Part shown: positions 17,196 to 24,559 of the stretch, piece after piece
Numbering within the stretch: position 1 is the stretch's first letter
Layout: each line of letters opens with the position of its first letter
Source of the DNA: Wandonia sp964447015
GTDB taxonomy: Bacteria; Bacteroidota; Bacteroidia; Flavobacteriales_D; Crocinitomicaceae
Assembly: GCA_964447015.1 (NCBI GenBank)
Contig: CAYUQU010000028.1
Coordinates: forward strand, 1 to 37,270
Length of the DNA stretch: 37,270 nt
Direction of reading: 5' to 3'
The notes under the pieces: generated by a model
What the model saw: the letters and a program-made list of their open reading frames with translations, nothing else
What the model was told of the DNA's origin: nothing
Databases searched by the model: none
Program-made: the position numbers and the translations under genes

Positions 17196-17791
17196 GCAAT
17201 CACTTGACTGAAAAAGGTAAAAAAGATTTAGAGTTAGTTAATTTGGCACAAAAAGGCGATCAAGCTGCTTTTGCAGAATTGATGGGCAAATATCGCGACT
17301 CGATATATTACATGGTCAATAAGATGGTTCGCAACACCGATGATGCCGAAGATTTAACAATCGAAGCTTTTGGAAAAGCGTTTCACCGAATCAACCAATA
17401 TTCTCCCGACTACGCTTTTAGTACTTGGTTGTTTAAAATTGCATCAAACAATTGCATCGATTTTATTCGCAAAAAACGCCTTCAAATGACCTCTATGGAC
17501 ACAACGTACGAGAGTCAGGATGGTGAATATACAGGAATGCAAATACGCACCGAAGACTTAGATCCAGAGGAAGAGGCAATCAAAAACCAAAAAGTAAAAA
17601 TGATGCGCTTGCTCGTTGAAAAACTCAAGCCTCGCTACCGCGTACTGGTCGAAAAACGCTACTTCGAAGAACTTTCTTACGAAGAAATCGCAGAGGAATT
17701 AGATTTACCATTAGGTACTGTGAAAGCTCAACTTTTCCGTGCACGTGAGTTTTTAGCGAACATGATGGAAAAAACGAAGGACAGTATTTAA
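17186..17791 (+). CDS. ECF-type sigma-70 family RNA polymerase sigma factor
   Basis: A 201-residue group 4 sigma factor that directs RNA polymerase to alternative promoters. Sigma region 2 spans about 28-98, with the classic DAEDLTIEAFGKAF and WLFKIASNNCIDFIRKKR. Sigma region 4 spans about 143-192, with a helix-turn-helix LSYEEIAEELDLPLGTVKAQ. The acidic linker between them is somewhat long. The start is set at ATG 17186: an earlier in-frame ATG (17108) would place 26 unrelated residues inside the glycosyltransferase gene. The 10-base overlap with that gene implies translational coupling. No anti-sigma gene is adjacent, so its control is not evident. Confidence 0.93.
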   Translation: MEVGNHLTEKGKKDLELVNLAQKGDQAAFAELMGKYRDSIYYMVNKMVRNTDDAEDLTIEAFGKAFHRINQYSPDYAFSTWLFKIASNNCIDFIRKKRLQMTSMDTTYESQDGEYTGMQIRTEDLDPEEEAIKNQKVKMMRLLVEKLKPRYRVLVEKRYFEELSYEEIAEELDLPLGTVKAQLFRAREFLANMMEKTKDSI

Positions 17792-17874
17792 CAACATTCT
17801 GATTAATCATTTTTCTAGCCCTAAATAATCAATTCAAGTATTTTTCATATATTTAGTTGTGAATTTTTATCAAA

Positions 17875-18384
17875 ATGACAACTGAAAGAAAAATAGCAAA
17901 GCTCTTCAATCTGACAGATGAGAATTGGATGAAACATTCAAATCCATGGAGCGTATGGACAAGATATAGTGTTTTACCCATTATCGTTCTAGCTTTTTGG
18001 AGTCGTATTTGGCTTGGTTGGTGGTGTTTAATTCCAGGTATTCTATCAATCCTTTGGATGTTCTTTAACCCAATTTTCTTTAGCAAACCTAAATCAACAC
18101 GAAATTGGGCTTCAAAATCTGTTATGGGTGAGCGTGTCTATCTCAATCGAGATAAAATTGACATTCCAACACATCATAAAACACCACTCTATAAAATCCT
18201 TAATTCGATTTCGTCTATCGGAATGTTGCTAGCTATTTGGGCAATTGTTGAATATTCTGTTTGGGGAGCGATCACAGGAATATCTCTGGCTTATTTAGGG
18301 AAGAGTTGGTTTTTGGACCGCATGGTCTGGTTGTATGAAGATATGAAAGACCATAATGATGAATATAAAAAGTGGGATTATTAA
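17875..18384 (+). CDS. Small integral membrane protein, possibly DUF6653 family
   Basis: A 169-residue protein with two membrane helices near residues 30-65 and a hydrophobic pair near 108-135. A basic, soluble middle (about 68-105) holds WASKSVMGERVYLNRDK. The phrase HSNPWSVWTR at residues 22-31 resembles what I recall of the DUF6653 family, whose function is unknown; this assignment is tentative. It is single on its strand, and its stop overlaps the convergent GlxA-type regulator gene by 4 bases. Confidence 0.85.
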   Translation: MTTERKIAKLFNLTDENWMKHSNPWSVWTRYSVLPIIVLAFWSRIWLGWWCLIPGILSILWMFFNPIFFSKPKSTRNWASKSVMGERVYLNRDKIDIPTHHKTPLYKILNSISSIGMLLAIWAIVEYSVWGAITGISLAYLGKSWFLDRMVWLYEDMKDHNDEYKKWDY

Positions 18385-19343
18385 TTATATCGCTCACGAT
18401 AATCAACAGGTGTCAATCCTGTAACCTTTTTAAATACATCACGAAATGCTTTGGGATCGTTATATCCCACTTCAAACATAACTTCATTTACTGTCTTTTG
18501 GCCCATTTCAAGTTCCTTTTTAGCCGCTTCAGTTCTGATTCGTTGAAGATACTCAATCACAGTATTTGCAGTTGCTTTCTTAAATCTGCGCTCAAAAGTT
18601 CGTCTTCCGATAAGTAGATACTGACTTAGCTCTTCGACCGTAATTTTTTTATTGTAATTGCTTTCAATATAAATCTGCGCTTTTCGAATCTCTTCATCCG
18701 CATGCCCCTTTTGTGCTTTAAAAATAATAAATGGTGATTGGGAATCACGTCCTGAATCAATCTGAAAAATCTTAGAACAATAAATTGACGTTTCTCTATC
18801 TACAAATTTTTCAATGAGATAGAGAATTAAGTTGGCTGAGGAAAATGCTCCACCTCCAGTATACATACCATCTTCATCTGTCATTATTTTATCCGAAATC
18901 AGATTAACTTGTGGAAACAATTGTCTAAATGGTTCACTTGCACGCCAATGAGTCACACAGTTTTTTCCATTTAACAGACCCGTCTGTGCTAATAGAAAAG
19001 CACCCAAACACAAACTGACCACCTGAGCACCTTTGTGATGATGTTCACAAATCCATGGATACAGCTTCGCATTGGAGACTAAGGCTTCCTGAATATTGTG
19101 CTGGATAGGTGGAATGACAATCAAATCAGTATGCTTAATCTCAGTTGTTAACTTGTCCACTCTGACAGAATATTGCCCATTATTAATTTGTATTTCAGAT
19201 TCAATTCCAACAATTTGAATATCGAAATACGGTGCTTTACCTTGAGATTTTAAAAACTCATTTGCCTCCAAAAAGCCTTGTCTGGCGTTCTCAAGACCTG
19301 CAAGATTCACAAAATGAGGCATTAAAATTGAAATGTGTTTCAT
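18381..19343 (-). CDS. GlxA-type AraC family transcriptional regulator with DJ-1/PfpI domain
   Basis: A 320-residue two-domain regulator. Residues about 1-185 form a DJ-1/PfpI-like class I amidotransferase fold with the nucleophile-elbow cysteine retained (Cys112 in VSLCLGAFLLAQTG) and His132 in VTHW; in most members this domain senses ligands. Residues about 222-320 are an AraC-type double helix-turn-helix, with ITVEELSQYLLIGRRTFERRF and VMFEVGYNDPKAFRDVFKKV, ending GLTPVDYRERY. It is divergent from the SRPBCC gene at 19516 and may regulate that gene pair, which is inference from position. It overlaps the membrane protein gene by 4 bases at its 3' end. Confidence 0.94.
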   Translation of the reverse strand: MKHISILMPHFVNLAGLENARQGFLEANEFLKSQGKAPYFDIQIVGIESEIQINNGQYSVRVDKLTTEIKHTDLIVIPPIQHNIQEALVSNAKLYPWICEHHHKGAQVVSLCLGAFLLAQTGLLNGKNCVTHWRASEPFRQLFPQVNLISDKIMTDEDGMYTGGGAFSSANLILYLIEKFVDRETSIYCSKIFQIDSGRDSQSPFIIFKAQKGHADEEIRKAQIYIESNYNKKITVEELSQYLLIGRRTFERRFKKATANTVIEYLQRIRTEAAKKELEMGQKTVNEVMFEVGYNDPKAFRDVFKKVTGLTPVDYRERYN

Positions 19344-19347
19344 GTGA

Positions 19348-19355
19348 CAAATTTA
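19348..19355 (-). promoter_or_regulatory. Candidate -7 element (TAAATTTG) for the GlxA-type gene
   Basis: The complement strand reads TAAATTTG, an exact TAnnTTTG match, ending only 4 bases before the ATG at 19343. If used, the mRNA would be leaderless or nearly so. No -33 TTG is seen. Confidence 0.3.
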
Positions 19356-19425
19356 ACTTAATTTTTTGTCGTAATCACCCCTTCATATTGTCGTTTTAAC
19401 ACTTTTAAATTATTTTATTTCGCTG

Positions 19426-19433
19426 TAAATTTG
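19426..19433 (+). promoter_or_regulatory. Candidate -7 element (TAAATTTG) for the SRPBCC-VOC pair
   Basis: TAAATTTG matches TAnnTTTG exactly, 82 bases before the ATG at 19516, leaving a leader of about 75 bases. No TTG is found 17-23 bases upstream; the region there is T-rich. Confidence 0.35.
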
Positions 19434-19515
19434 TTTTGAGTGATAAATACTTAAAAAAGGCCTATCTCAAACATACATTCTGATTAAGGATAAATACGAA
19501 CTAAAAAAATAAATC

Positions 19516-20391
19516 ATGAAAAGTGAAATCACAGTTGAAACAATAATTAATGCTCCAGTAGAAAAAGTTTGGAAACTTTGGACTACGCCAAAGCATATTA
19601 TGCAATGGAATAATGCGTCAGATGATTGGCACACTCCAAGTGTGGAAAATGATTTAAGAGCGGGTGGTGAGTTCACTTCTCGAATGGCTGCTAAAGACGG
19701 AAGCGTAGCCTTTGACTTTAAAGGTACTTACAATGAAGTAGTCGAAAATCAACTAATCTCTTATACACTTGAAGACGGTCGAAAAGTTGAAATTACCTTT
19801 TCAAATAATGGAACAGGAACGAAGGTTGTAGAAACATTTGAAGCAGAAGAAATTAACTCACTTGAGCTTCAAAAAGGCGGATGGCAAGCTATCTTGATCA
19901 ACTTCAAGAAATACGTAGAAGCGTCTTCCGAAATTGGAAAACTGCAATTTGAAATTGAAATTAATGCCCCTGCTGAAAAGGTATATCATACAATGTTAGA
20001 TAAACAGCACTATAAAGAATGGACAAAAGAGTTTAACCCCACTTCCGATTTTGAAGGATCCTGGGAGAAAGGTGCTAAAATTCTTTTTATAGGAACTGAT
20101 GAAAAAGGAAATAAAGGAGGAATGGTAAGTCGAATCAAAGAAAATATTCCAAACAAATTTATCTCCATTGAACATCTTGGAGTATTCCAAAACGACAAGG
20201 AAATAACTAGCGGACCTGAAGTGGAAGGTTGGGCTGGAGCATTGGAGAATTATACTTTCAACGAAAACTCGGGCAAAACTTTGCTTTCAGTTGATACCGA
20301 TTCAAACAACGAATACAAATCTTATTTTGAAGAGATTTGGCCTAAAGCTCTGAATAAGTTGAAAACAATTTGCGAAAACAATAATAATTAA
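19516..20391 (+). CDS. Tandem SRPBCC (AHSA1-like) domain protein
   Basis: A 291-residue cytoplasmic protein made of two START/Bet v1-like SRPBCC domains. The first (about 3-135) begins ITVETIINAPVEKVWKLWTTP and has the AHSA1 hallmark MQWNNASDDWHTP and an ELQKGGWQAILINFKKY helix. The second (about 141-290) begins FEIEINAPAEKVYHTML and ends with the long helix SYFEEIWPKALNKLKTI. Each domain forms a hydrophobic cavity for a small ligand; the ligand is unknown. It lies 9 bases before the VOC gene and is divergent from the GlxA-type regulator, so the three may form a regulated unit. Confidence 0.92.
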   Translation: MKSEITVETIINAPVEKVWKLWTTPKHIMQWNNASDDWHTPSVENDLRAGGEFTSRMAAKDGSVAFDFKGTYNEVVENQLISYTLEDGRKVEITFSNNGTGTKVVETFEAEEINSLELQKGGWQAILINFKKYVEASSEIGKLQFEIEINAPAEKVYHTMLDKQHYKEWTKEFNPTSDFEGSWEKGAKILFIGTDEKGNKGGMVSRIKENIPNKFISIEHLGVFQNDKEITSGPEVEGWAGALENYTFNENSGKTLLSVDTDSNNEYKSYFEEIWPKALNKLKTICENNNN

Positions 20392-20400
20392 AAAACAATC

Positions 20401-20838
20401 ATGGCAACAGTAAGCACATACTTAAACTTCGCTCGACAAACTGAAGAAGCATTTAATTTTTACAAGTCCGTTTTTGGAGGTGAATTCGTTGGAGGAATTT
20501 ACCGTTTTGGAGATATCCCTGCTTCGGAAGATCTGCCTCCCCTACCCGATTCAGATAAAAATCTGGTGATGAACATAGCTCTTCCTATTCTGGGTGGGCA
20601 CGTGTTAATGGGAACGGATGCTCCAGAATCCATGGGATTCAATTTAACACACGGAAATAACAGCTATATCTGTCTGCACCCTGACACAAGAAAGGAAACC
20701 AAACGTCTATTTGATGCACTATCAGCAGGAGGTCAAATCGAACAAGAATTACAAGATATGTTCTGGGGAGACTATTATGGTAGCTGTAAAGACAAATTCG
20801 GCGTACAGTGGATGTTTAATTGTGAAGAGAAAGGTTAG
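20401..20838 (+). CDS. VOC superfamily protein, PhnB-like
   Basis: A 145-residue protein of the vicinal oxygen chelate (glyoxalase/bleomycin resistance) superfamily, in the PhnB-like subgroup. The pattern YLNFARQTEEAFNFYKSVFGGE at the start, GGHVLMGTDAP in the middle, and the ending MFWGDYYGSCKDKFGVQWMFN are typical. This subgroup often lacks one or more metal ligands, and catalysis is not established. It is the second gene of a pair with the tandem SRPBCC protein; such pairs are common in soil and aquatic bacteria. The cellular role is unknown. Confidence 0.92.
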   Translation: MATVSTYLNFARQTEEAFNFYKSVFGGEFVGGIYRFGDIPASEDLPPLPDSDKNLVMNIALPILGGHVLMGTDAPESMGFNLTHGNNSYICLHPDTRKETKRLFDALSAGGQIEQELQDMFWGDYYGSCKDKFGVQWMFNCEEKG

Positions 20839-20883
20839 TGCCTTAGACATTAGACCCCGTCATGCTGACTCGGCAGGCTAAAA

Positions 20884-20926
20884 GAAAATAGACAAAAGAC
20901 GTTTCAGTTGCTTTTTGTCTATTTTC
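20884..20926. terminator. 14-bp inverted repeat downstream of the VOC gene
   Basis: GAAAATAGACAAAA (20884-20897) is perfectly complementary to TTTTGTCTATTTTC (20913-20926) around a 15-base loop. It begins 45 bases after the VOC stop and probably ends that transcript. There is no T-run after the stem on the plus strand, so it may instead be an mRNA-stabilising hairpin or a protein-binding site. Confidence 0.5.
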
Positions 20927-21001
20927 GGTTCTAACATTTGACATTTTAACCTTGATGAGTGCCTAATAAAATAATTACAACATACAATTGAATTACAACG
21001 T

Positions 21002-21235
21002 TTGAAAAAGATCACAATTAACAATGTAGCGGTATTCAAAACTAATGTACAACAGCTGAGCGATGCTGAGCTTCTCATCAATCATTTGCAAATGCTTCTC
21101 CCCTTTTCGATAATCTCATTCGATTTGGAGGACTGCGACCGTATCTTGAGAATTGAAGGAGCGAAAACCTATCAAAATAAGGAGATTATTCATGCACTTG
21201 CTTTAAACAGTTTTGAGTGTGAAGAACTCGATTAA
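21002..21235 (+). CDS. Small hypothetical protein with TTG start
   Basis: A 77-residue protein. The frame opens at TTG (21002), read as MKKITINNVAVF; there is no in-frame ATG between the upstream stop (20972) and residue 31, so TTG is the likely start. The strand-helix-strand-strand-helix order (a first strand ITINNVAVFKTN, an acidic FDLEDCDRILRIEG hairpin, then a helix IIHALALNSF) suggests a small ferredoxin-like fold resembling heavy-metal-associated domains but without a CxxC metal site. I recall similar short unnamed proteins in Flavobacteria. It precedes the MATE exporter by 57 bases and could be co-transcribed. Confidence 0.7.
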   Translation: MKKITINNVAVFKTNVQQLSDAELLINHLQMLLPFSIISFDLEDCDRILRIEGAKTYQNKEIIHALALNSFECEELD

Positions 21236-21292
21236 GTTTATTTTATAATTTGAGCAACGAACCATTTGTTTTTTACGTCCGATAAAATTATT

Positions 21293-22675
21293 ATGTCAGT
21301 CTGGAAATTATTTAAAGAAGCCCTACAAGGCAAAGAGCAGGATTTTACTAAAGTAAATATCAAAACGGGGATTTTCCTTTTGTCCGTTCCGATGATATTG
21401 GAAATGATTATGGAGTCACTTTTTGCCGTAGTCGACATATTCTTTGTCGGACGATTAGGTGATGATGCTGTTGCCACAGTAGGCTTAACTGAAGCTGTAG
21501 TAGTCATCGTCTATTCGGTCGGAATTGGGATTAGTATGGCTGCCACAGCAATGGTGGCCAGGCGCTTTGGTGAAAAGAATTTCAAGGAAGCCGGTAGCGC
21601 AGCATTTCAACTCTTAGTTTTTGGTGGTGGAATTTCTATTTTCATTGCCGTTTTTGGGTTCTTCTTTGCGGAAGATATTCTTAGAATAATGGGAGCAAGC
21701 GCCGAAGTAATTGCGATTGGAGTTCCCTATACGCGAATAATATTTGCAGGAAATTTGGCCATTATGCTCCTATTTTTAATTAATGGAGCTTTCAGAGGTG
21801 CGGGTCAGGCTCACCTTGCCATGCGCGCTTTGTGGATTTCCAATGGAATCAACATTGTTCTTGACCCTTTGCTGATTTTTGGAATCGGAAGTTTTCAGGG
21901 GTTTGGTTTAGAAGGAGCGGCTTGGGCTACGACAATCGGAAGAAGTATAGGTGTTCTTTATCAGCTTTATCATCTCTTCAATGGGAAACATCGTTTGGCA
22001 ATTCTAAGAGATAACATCAAGCTAAAATGGGAAACCATGAAGCGCATTGCAGGAATCTCTGTAGGTGGTATGGGACAATTTCTCATTGACTCCGTTGCCT
22101 GGATCGCATTGACCCGAATCACAGCTGAATTTGGAAGCGCGTCTGTGGCAGGATTTACCATTGCATTCAGAATATTGATTTTCAGCCTAATGCCTGCATG
22201 GGGACTCTCTGCTGCTGCATCTACATTAGTTGGGCAAAACTTGGGAGCAAAAAAAGTCAAACGCGCTGTGCTTTCAGTATGGCTAACAGCTCGCTATAAT
22301 GTAATTTTCCTTTCTGCAATTACCGTCATTTACCTCATCTTTGGCGACACGTTAGCAAGTTGGTTCACCCTCAGCGATGAAGTAAGTAGGATTGCAGCGA
22401 CTGGACTTCGGGTTATTGTGTTGGGTTATGTGTTCTTCGCTGTTGGAATGGTAATGACTCAAGCATTTAATGGAGCTGGAGATACAAAAACTCCCATGTA
22501 TATTAATATCGGTGTATTTATCTTTTTGGAAATACCTCTCGCCTATTACTTAGCTATTCCAATGAAAATGGAAATTTTGGGAATTTTTATCGCTATCGCA
22601 TTCTGCCACTCATTACACGCACTGGTTGCTGTTTGGTTTTTCCGCAAAGGGAAATGGAAAAGTATACAGGTTTAG
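21293..22675 (+). CDS. MATE family efflux transporter
   Basis: An inner-membrane multidrug/toxin extrusion antiporter, which exports cationic compounds in exchange for Na+ or H+. I start it at ATG 21293 (460 residues); nine more in-frame residues upstream are possible from 21266 but look non-conserved. Twelve membrane helices are visible in two lobes. The N-lobe opens with VPMILEMIMESLFAVVDIFFVGRLGDDAVATVGL, a family hallmark, shown here as residues around 30-63, and the C-lobe repeats the pattern with MGQFLIDSVAWIALTR and NGAGDTKTPMYIN. The substrate cannot be predicted. Confidence 0.95.
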   Translation: MSVWKLFKEALQGKEQDFTKVNIKTGIFLLSVPMILEMIMESLFAVVDIFFVGRLGDDAVATVGLTEAVVVIVYSVGIGISMAATAMVARRFGEKNFKEAGSAAFQLLVFGGGISIFIAVFGFFFAEDILRIMGASAEVIAIGVPYTRIIFAGNLAIMLLFLINGAFRGAGQAHLAMRALWISNGINIVLDPLLIFGIGSFQGFGLEGAAWATTIGRSIGVLYQLYHLFNGKHRLAILRDNIKLKWETMKRIAGISVGGMGQFLIDSVAWIALTRITAEFGSASVAGFTIAFRILIFSLMPAWGLSAAASTLVGQNLGAKKVKRAVLSVWLTARYNVIFLSAITVIYLIFGDTLASWFTLSDEVSRIAATGLRVIVLGYVFFAVGMVMTQAFNGAGDTKTPMYINIGVFIFLEIPLAYYLAIPMKMEILGIFIAIAFCHSLHALVAVWFFRKGKWKSIQV

Positions 22676-22693
22676 CGTAATGAAGTTAATCAA

Positions 22694-22726
22694 TTGGTGT
22701 AAATCAAATCCAAATTACTACATTTA
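22694..22726 (+). promoter_or_regulatory. Candidate promoter for the 16-residue-repeat gene
   Basis: TTG at 22694-22696 is followed after 22 bases by TACATTTA (22719-22726), a 7-of-8 match to TAnnTTTG. It is 23 bases before the ATG at 22750. Confidence 0.4.
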
Positions 22727-22749
22727 GTACCAATTAAAATCATAACCCT

Positions 22750-23145
22750 ATGAAAAAAGTAATGTTAATGTGTGTAGCTATTATGATAGCGGCATTTTGC
22801 ACAGTGCAAGCTCAGGATTTACGTAAAGGTGGTTCTATTTTCGGTAAAGTGGAGTCGAATGGCGATGTCAGAATGGGCGGAAGTATTAAAGGTAAATTCG
22901 AGTCAAACGGAGATATTCGAGTTGGTGGAAGCATCAAAGGTAAAATTGAATCGAATGGCGATATTCGCAAAGGTGGTTCGATTGTCGGGAAAGTAGAATC
23001 AAATGGAGATGTACGCATTGGCGGGAGCATCAAAGGTAAAATTGAATCAAACGGAGATGTGCGCCAAAGTGGGAGTATTGTAGGTTCTGCAAAAGGTGTG
23101 AAAGCTACGTATGCAGCTGTAATATTCTTTTTTGACTTCTTTTAG
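22750..23145 (+). CDS. Secreted protein of five 16-residue repeats
   Basis: A 131-residue protein with a signal peptide (residues 1 to about 22, ending VQAQ). Residues 27-106 are five near-identical 16-residue units of the form GGSIxGKxESNGDxRx, with a partial sixth (SGSIVGSAKG, 107-116). The regular spacing of Gly, Ile, Asn-Gly-Asp and Arg suggests a solenoid or beta-helix in which each unit makes one turn, as in polymer-forming bactofilin-like folds; this is inference. The chain ends AAVIFFFDFF, an aromatic tail like the last strand of an outer-membrane protein. It stands alone, with a hairpin terminator after it. I do not recognise a named family. Confidence 0.88.
   Translation: MKKVMLMCVAIMIAAFCTVQAQDLRKGGSIFGKVESNGDVRMGGSIKGKFESNGDIRVGGSIKGKIESNGDIRKGGSIVGKVESNGDVRIGGSIKGKIESNGDVRQSGSIVGSAKGVKATYAAVIFFFDFF
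22828..23067 (+). repeat. Five tandem 48-bp repeats within the gene
   Basis: Five consecutive in-frame 48-bp units encode the 16-residue GGSI/SNGD repeats. The copies differ mostly at synonymous third positions (for example GTCAGAATG, ATTCGAGTT and GTACGCATT at unit ends) while the protein is nearly constant, which indicates selection on the protein rather than very recent DNA duplication. Confidence 0.9.
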
Positions 23146-23176
23146 CTAAAAACTCACTCTTATCACATTGTTTAAT

Positions 23177-23215
23177 AACACTTTAGCGATTTGAAACACT
23201 AACCGCTAAAGTGTT
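23177..23215 (+). terminator. Hairpin after the repeat-protein gene
   Basis: AACACTTTAGCG (23177-23188) pairs perfectly with CGCTAAAGTGTT (23204-23215) around a 15-base loop, 31 bases after the stop codon. It is followed by TATGTTTATG, not a strict T-run. A terminator function for the upstream gene is likely. Confidence 0.6.
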
Positions 23216-23230
23216 TATGTTTATGGTCTT

Positions 23231-23836
23231 ATGTTTGGTGGAATCATTCAATCTATGCGTTCAACGTTAAGGGACAATCGCAATTTGTTACCAAAAACGG
23301 GGCGCAATAAAAAACTAAAATTAGGCTCAGTTTCTGTACAAAATAGTGCGCTCAAAACACCAAAAGCAACTGAAAAACAACTGAAAGAAATCAAACTCAA
23401 AGCAAAACGAAAATCTACCCGAGAAAGACTCATTCTATTCGCATTATTTCTGATTGCAACAGTTCTATTTTTTTTCTTGATGAAAAATTTACTCAAGAAT
23501 CAAGAAGCGCAAACTGTAATGAATAAAAACCGAGCAATCGAAAAGGCACGTTTACAGATATTGGATCAACAAAAAACCTATTTATTTTACATCAACGATG
23601 CGCAAGAATGGATGCAAAATCAAAATTATAAAAACGCCATACTGCAATATTCTAATGCGCTAGATGTTTTTCCAAACTCTCCAGAGGTAGAATTCCGTTT
23701 GCTAAATGCGTATGTCATGAATTGTATTGCAACAGGTGAAATGTGTAAATCCACAAAAGAATTGTTACTTGATCTCTCGATGAAATATCCTGATGAACCA
23801 CGGATTTTGTATTTGAAAAGGTTGTTGGGGGAATGA
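23231..23836 (+). CDS. Single-span membrane protein with TPR-like C-terminus
   Basis: A 201-residue protein. The N-terminal third (about 1-66) is very basic and probably cytoplasmic. One membrane helix lies at about 67-85 (LILFALFLIATVLFFFLMK). The C-terminal part (about 95-201) is helical and looks like one or two tetratricopeptide repeats (QEWMQNQNYKNAILQYSNALDVFPNSPE near 127-154), which by the positive-inside rule would be outside the cytoplasm. No family name is recognised. It lies between the repeat-protein terminator and the RAYT palindrome, so it is probably monocistronic. Confidence 0.85.
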   Translation: MFGGIIQSMRSTLRDNRNLLPKTGRNKKLKLGSVSVQNSALKTPKATEKQLKEIKLKAKRKSTRERLILFALFLIATVLFFFLMKNLLKNQEAQTVMNKNRAIEKARLQILDQQKTYLFYINDAQEWMQNQNYKNAILQYSNALDVFPNSPEVEFRLLNAYVMNCIATGEMCKSTKELLLDLSMKYPDEPRILYLKRLLGE

Positions 23837-23842
23837 ATTTCG

Positions 23843-23902
23843 TGTGTAGGCCTCCTTTGTAGAGACGCGATTAATCGCGTCTCTACAAAGGAGGCCTACA
23901 CA
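23843..23902. repeat. Perfect 60-bp palindrome, left REP-like element of the RAYT
   Basis: Arms 23843-23872 and 23873-23902 are exact reverse complements with no loop (centre TTAA). The inner 28 bp (23859-23886) starts GTAGAGACGCGATT and is identical to the core of the palindrome at 24560. The outer arm TGTGTAGGCCTCCTTT is specific to this copy. GTAG occurs at both the core edge and in the outer arm (23846-23849). It starts 7 bases after the stop codon of the upstream gene. Confidence 0.95.
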
Positions 23903-23932
23903 ATTCAAAATCTATATTTACAATGTTTCTTT

Positions 23933-23962
23933 TTGTATTATTAAAATAATTTCATAATTTTG
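23933..23962 (+). promoter_or_regulatory. Promoter of the RAYT gene (TTG-N19-TAATTTTG)
   Basis: TTG at 23933-23935 and TAATTTTG at 23955-23962 are separated by 19 bases, a full match to the Bacteroidota -33/-7 promoter. It lies 20 bases before the ATG. This is the best promoter match I found in the window and implies the transposase has its own promoter between the palindrome and the gene. Confidence 0.6.
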
Positions 23963-23982
23963 GTTTTTAAACCTAACCTATT

Positions 23983-24555
23983 ATGTCTAACTACTTTAAC
24001 GGAAAATACCGTATTAATTCCATACGTCTGCAACATTGGAATTATGGTTCGAATGGTTCTTATTTTATCACAATTTGTACTGAAGGTCGATCACATTTTT
24101 TTGGAGAAATCTTTGAGGAAAAAATGAAACTTTCTTTAATTGGTGATATCGCGGAACAAATCTGGTTCGAAATTCCCAAACAATTTGATTTTGTCAAATT
24201 AGAAGCTTTTGTGGTCATGCCAAATCATATACATGGTATTATCAGAATAAACAAACCAAGAGGATGGAATAGATTGAATAACCCGATAAAAATTAAAGAA
24301 CAAAAACGTGGTGGAATAACCCAAGAACACAATCCGATGTTACATCATAATTTGTCAAGAATAATCAGGTGGTATAAGGGGCGTGTCACATTTGAATCTA
24401 GGAAAATTCATGCAGATTTCGGATGGCAGTCCAGATTTCACGAACATATAATTCGAAACCCAAAATCACATAATAAAATCAAATGGTATATTGCCAAAAA
24501 TCCTGAATTATGGATGCAGGACAGATTCAATTCAAATGTTTTAAATGAACACTGA
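23983..24555 (+). CDS. REP-associated tyrosine transposase (RAYT, Y1/IS200-like)
   Basis: A 190-residue single-domain HUH nuclease of the REP-associated tyrosine transposase family, which is related to IS200/IS605 TnpA and cleaves single-stranded hairpins of REP sequences. The HUH pair is His82/His84 in VVMPNHIHGII. The RAYT-typical ending WQSRFHEHIIRNPKSH, then WYIAKNPELW (candidate catalytic Tyr169), is intact. The N-terminal YFITICTEGR strand is also typical. The gene looks complete. It is a single gene flanked on both sides by perfect palindromes that share a GTAG-initiated core, as expected for a RAYT and its own REPs. RAYTs usually are domesticated, single-copy genes and not self-mobile. 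Confidence 0.95.
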   Translation: MSNYFNGKYRINSIRLQHWNYGSNGSYFITICTEGRSHFFGEIFEEKMKLSLIGDIAEQIWFEIPKQFDFVKLEAFVVMPNHIHGIIRINKPRGWNRLNNPIKIKEQKRGGITQEHNPMLHHNLSRIIRWYKGRVTFESRKIHADFGWQSRFHEHIIRNPKSHNKIKWYIAKNPELWMQDRFNSNVLNEH

Positions 24556-24559
24556 TTGA

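Noticed and set aside
20878..21081. A minus-strand frame over the 14-bp inverted repeat
   Set aside because: It overlaps the better plus-strand 77-residue frame, has a low-complexity composition and no family resemblance.
22828..23067. Regular 48-bp repeats that could be read as a CRISPR array
   Set aside because: The repeats are contiguous, in frame and encode the GGSI/SNGD protein repeats; there are no spacers and no cas genes.
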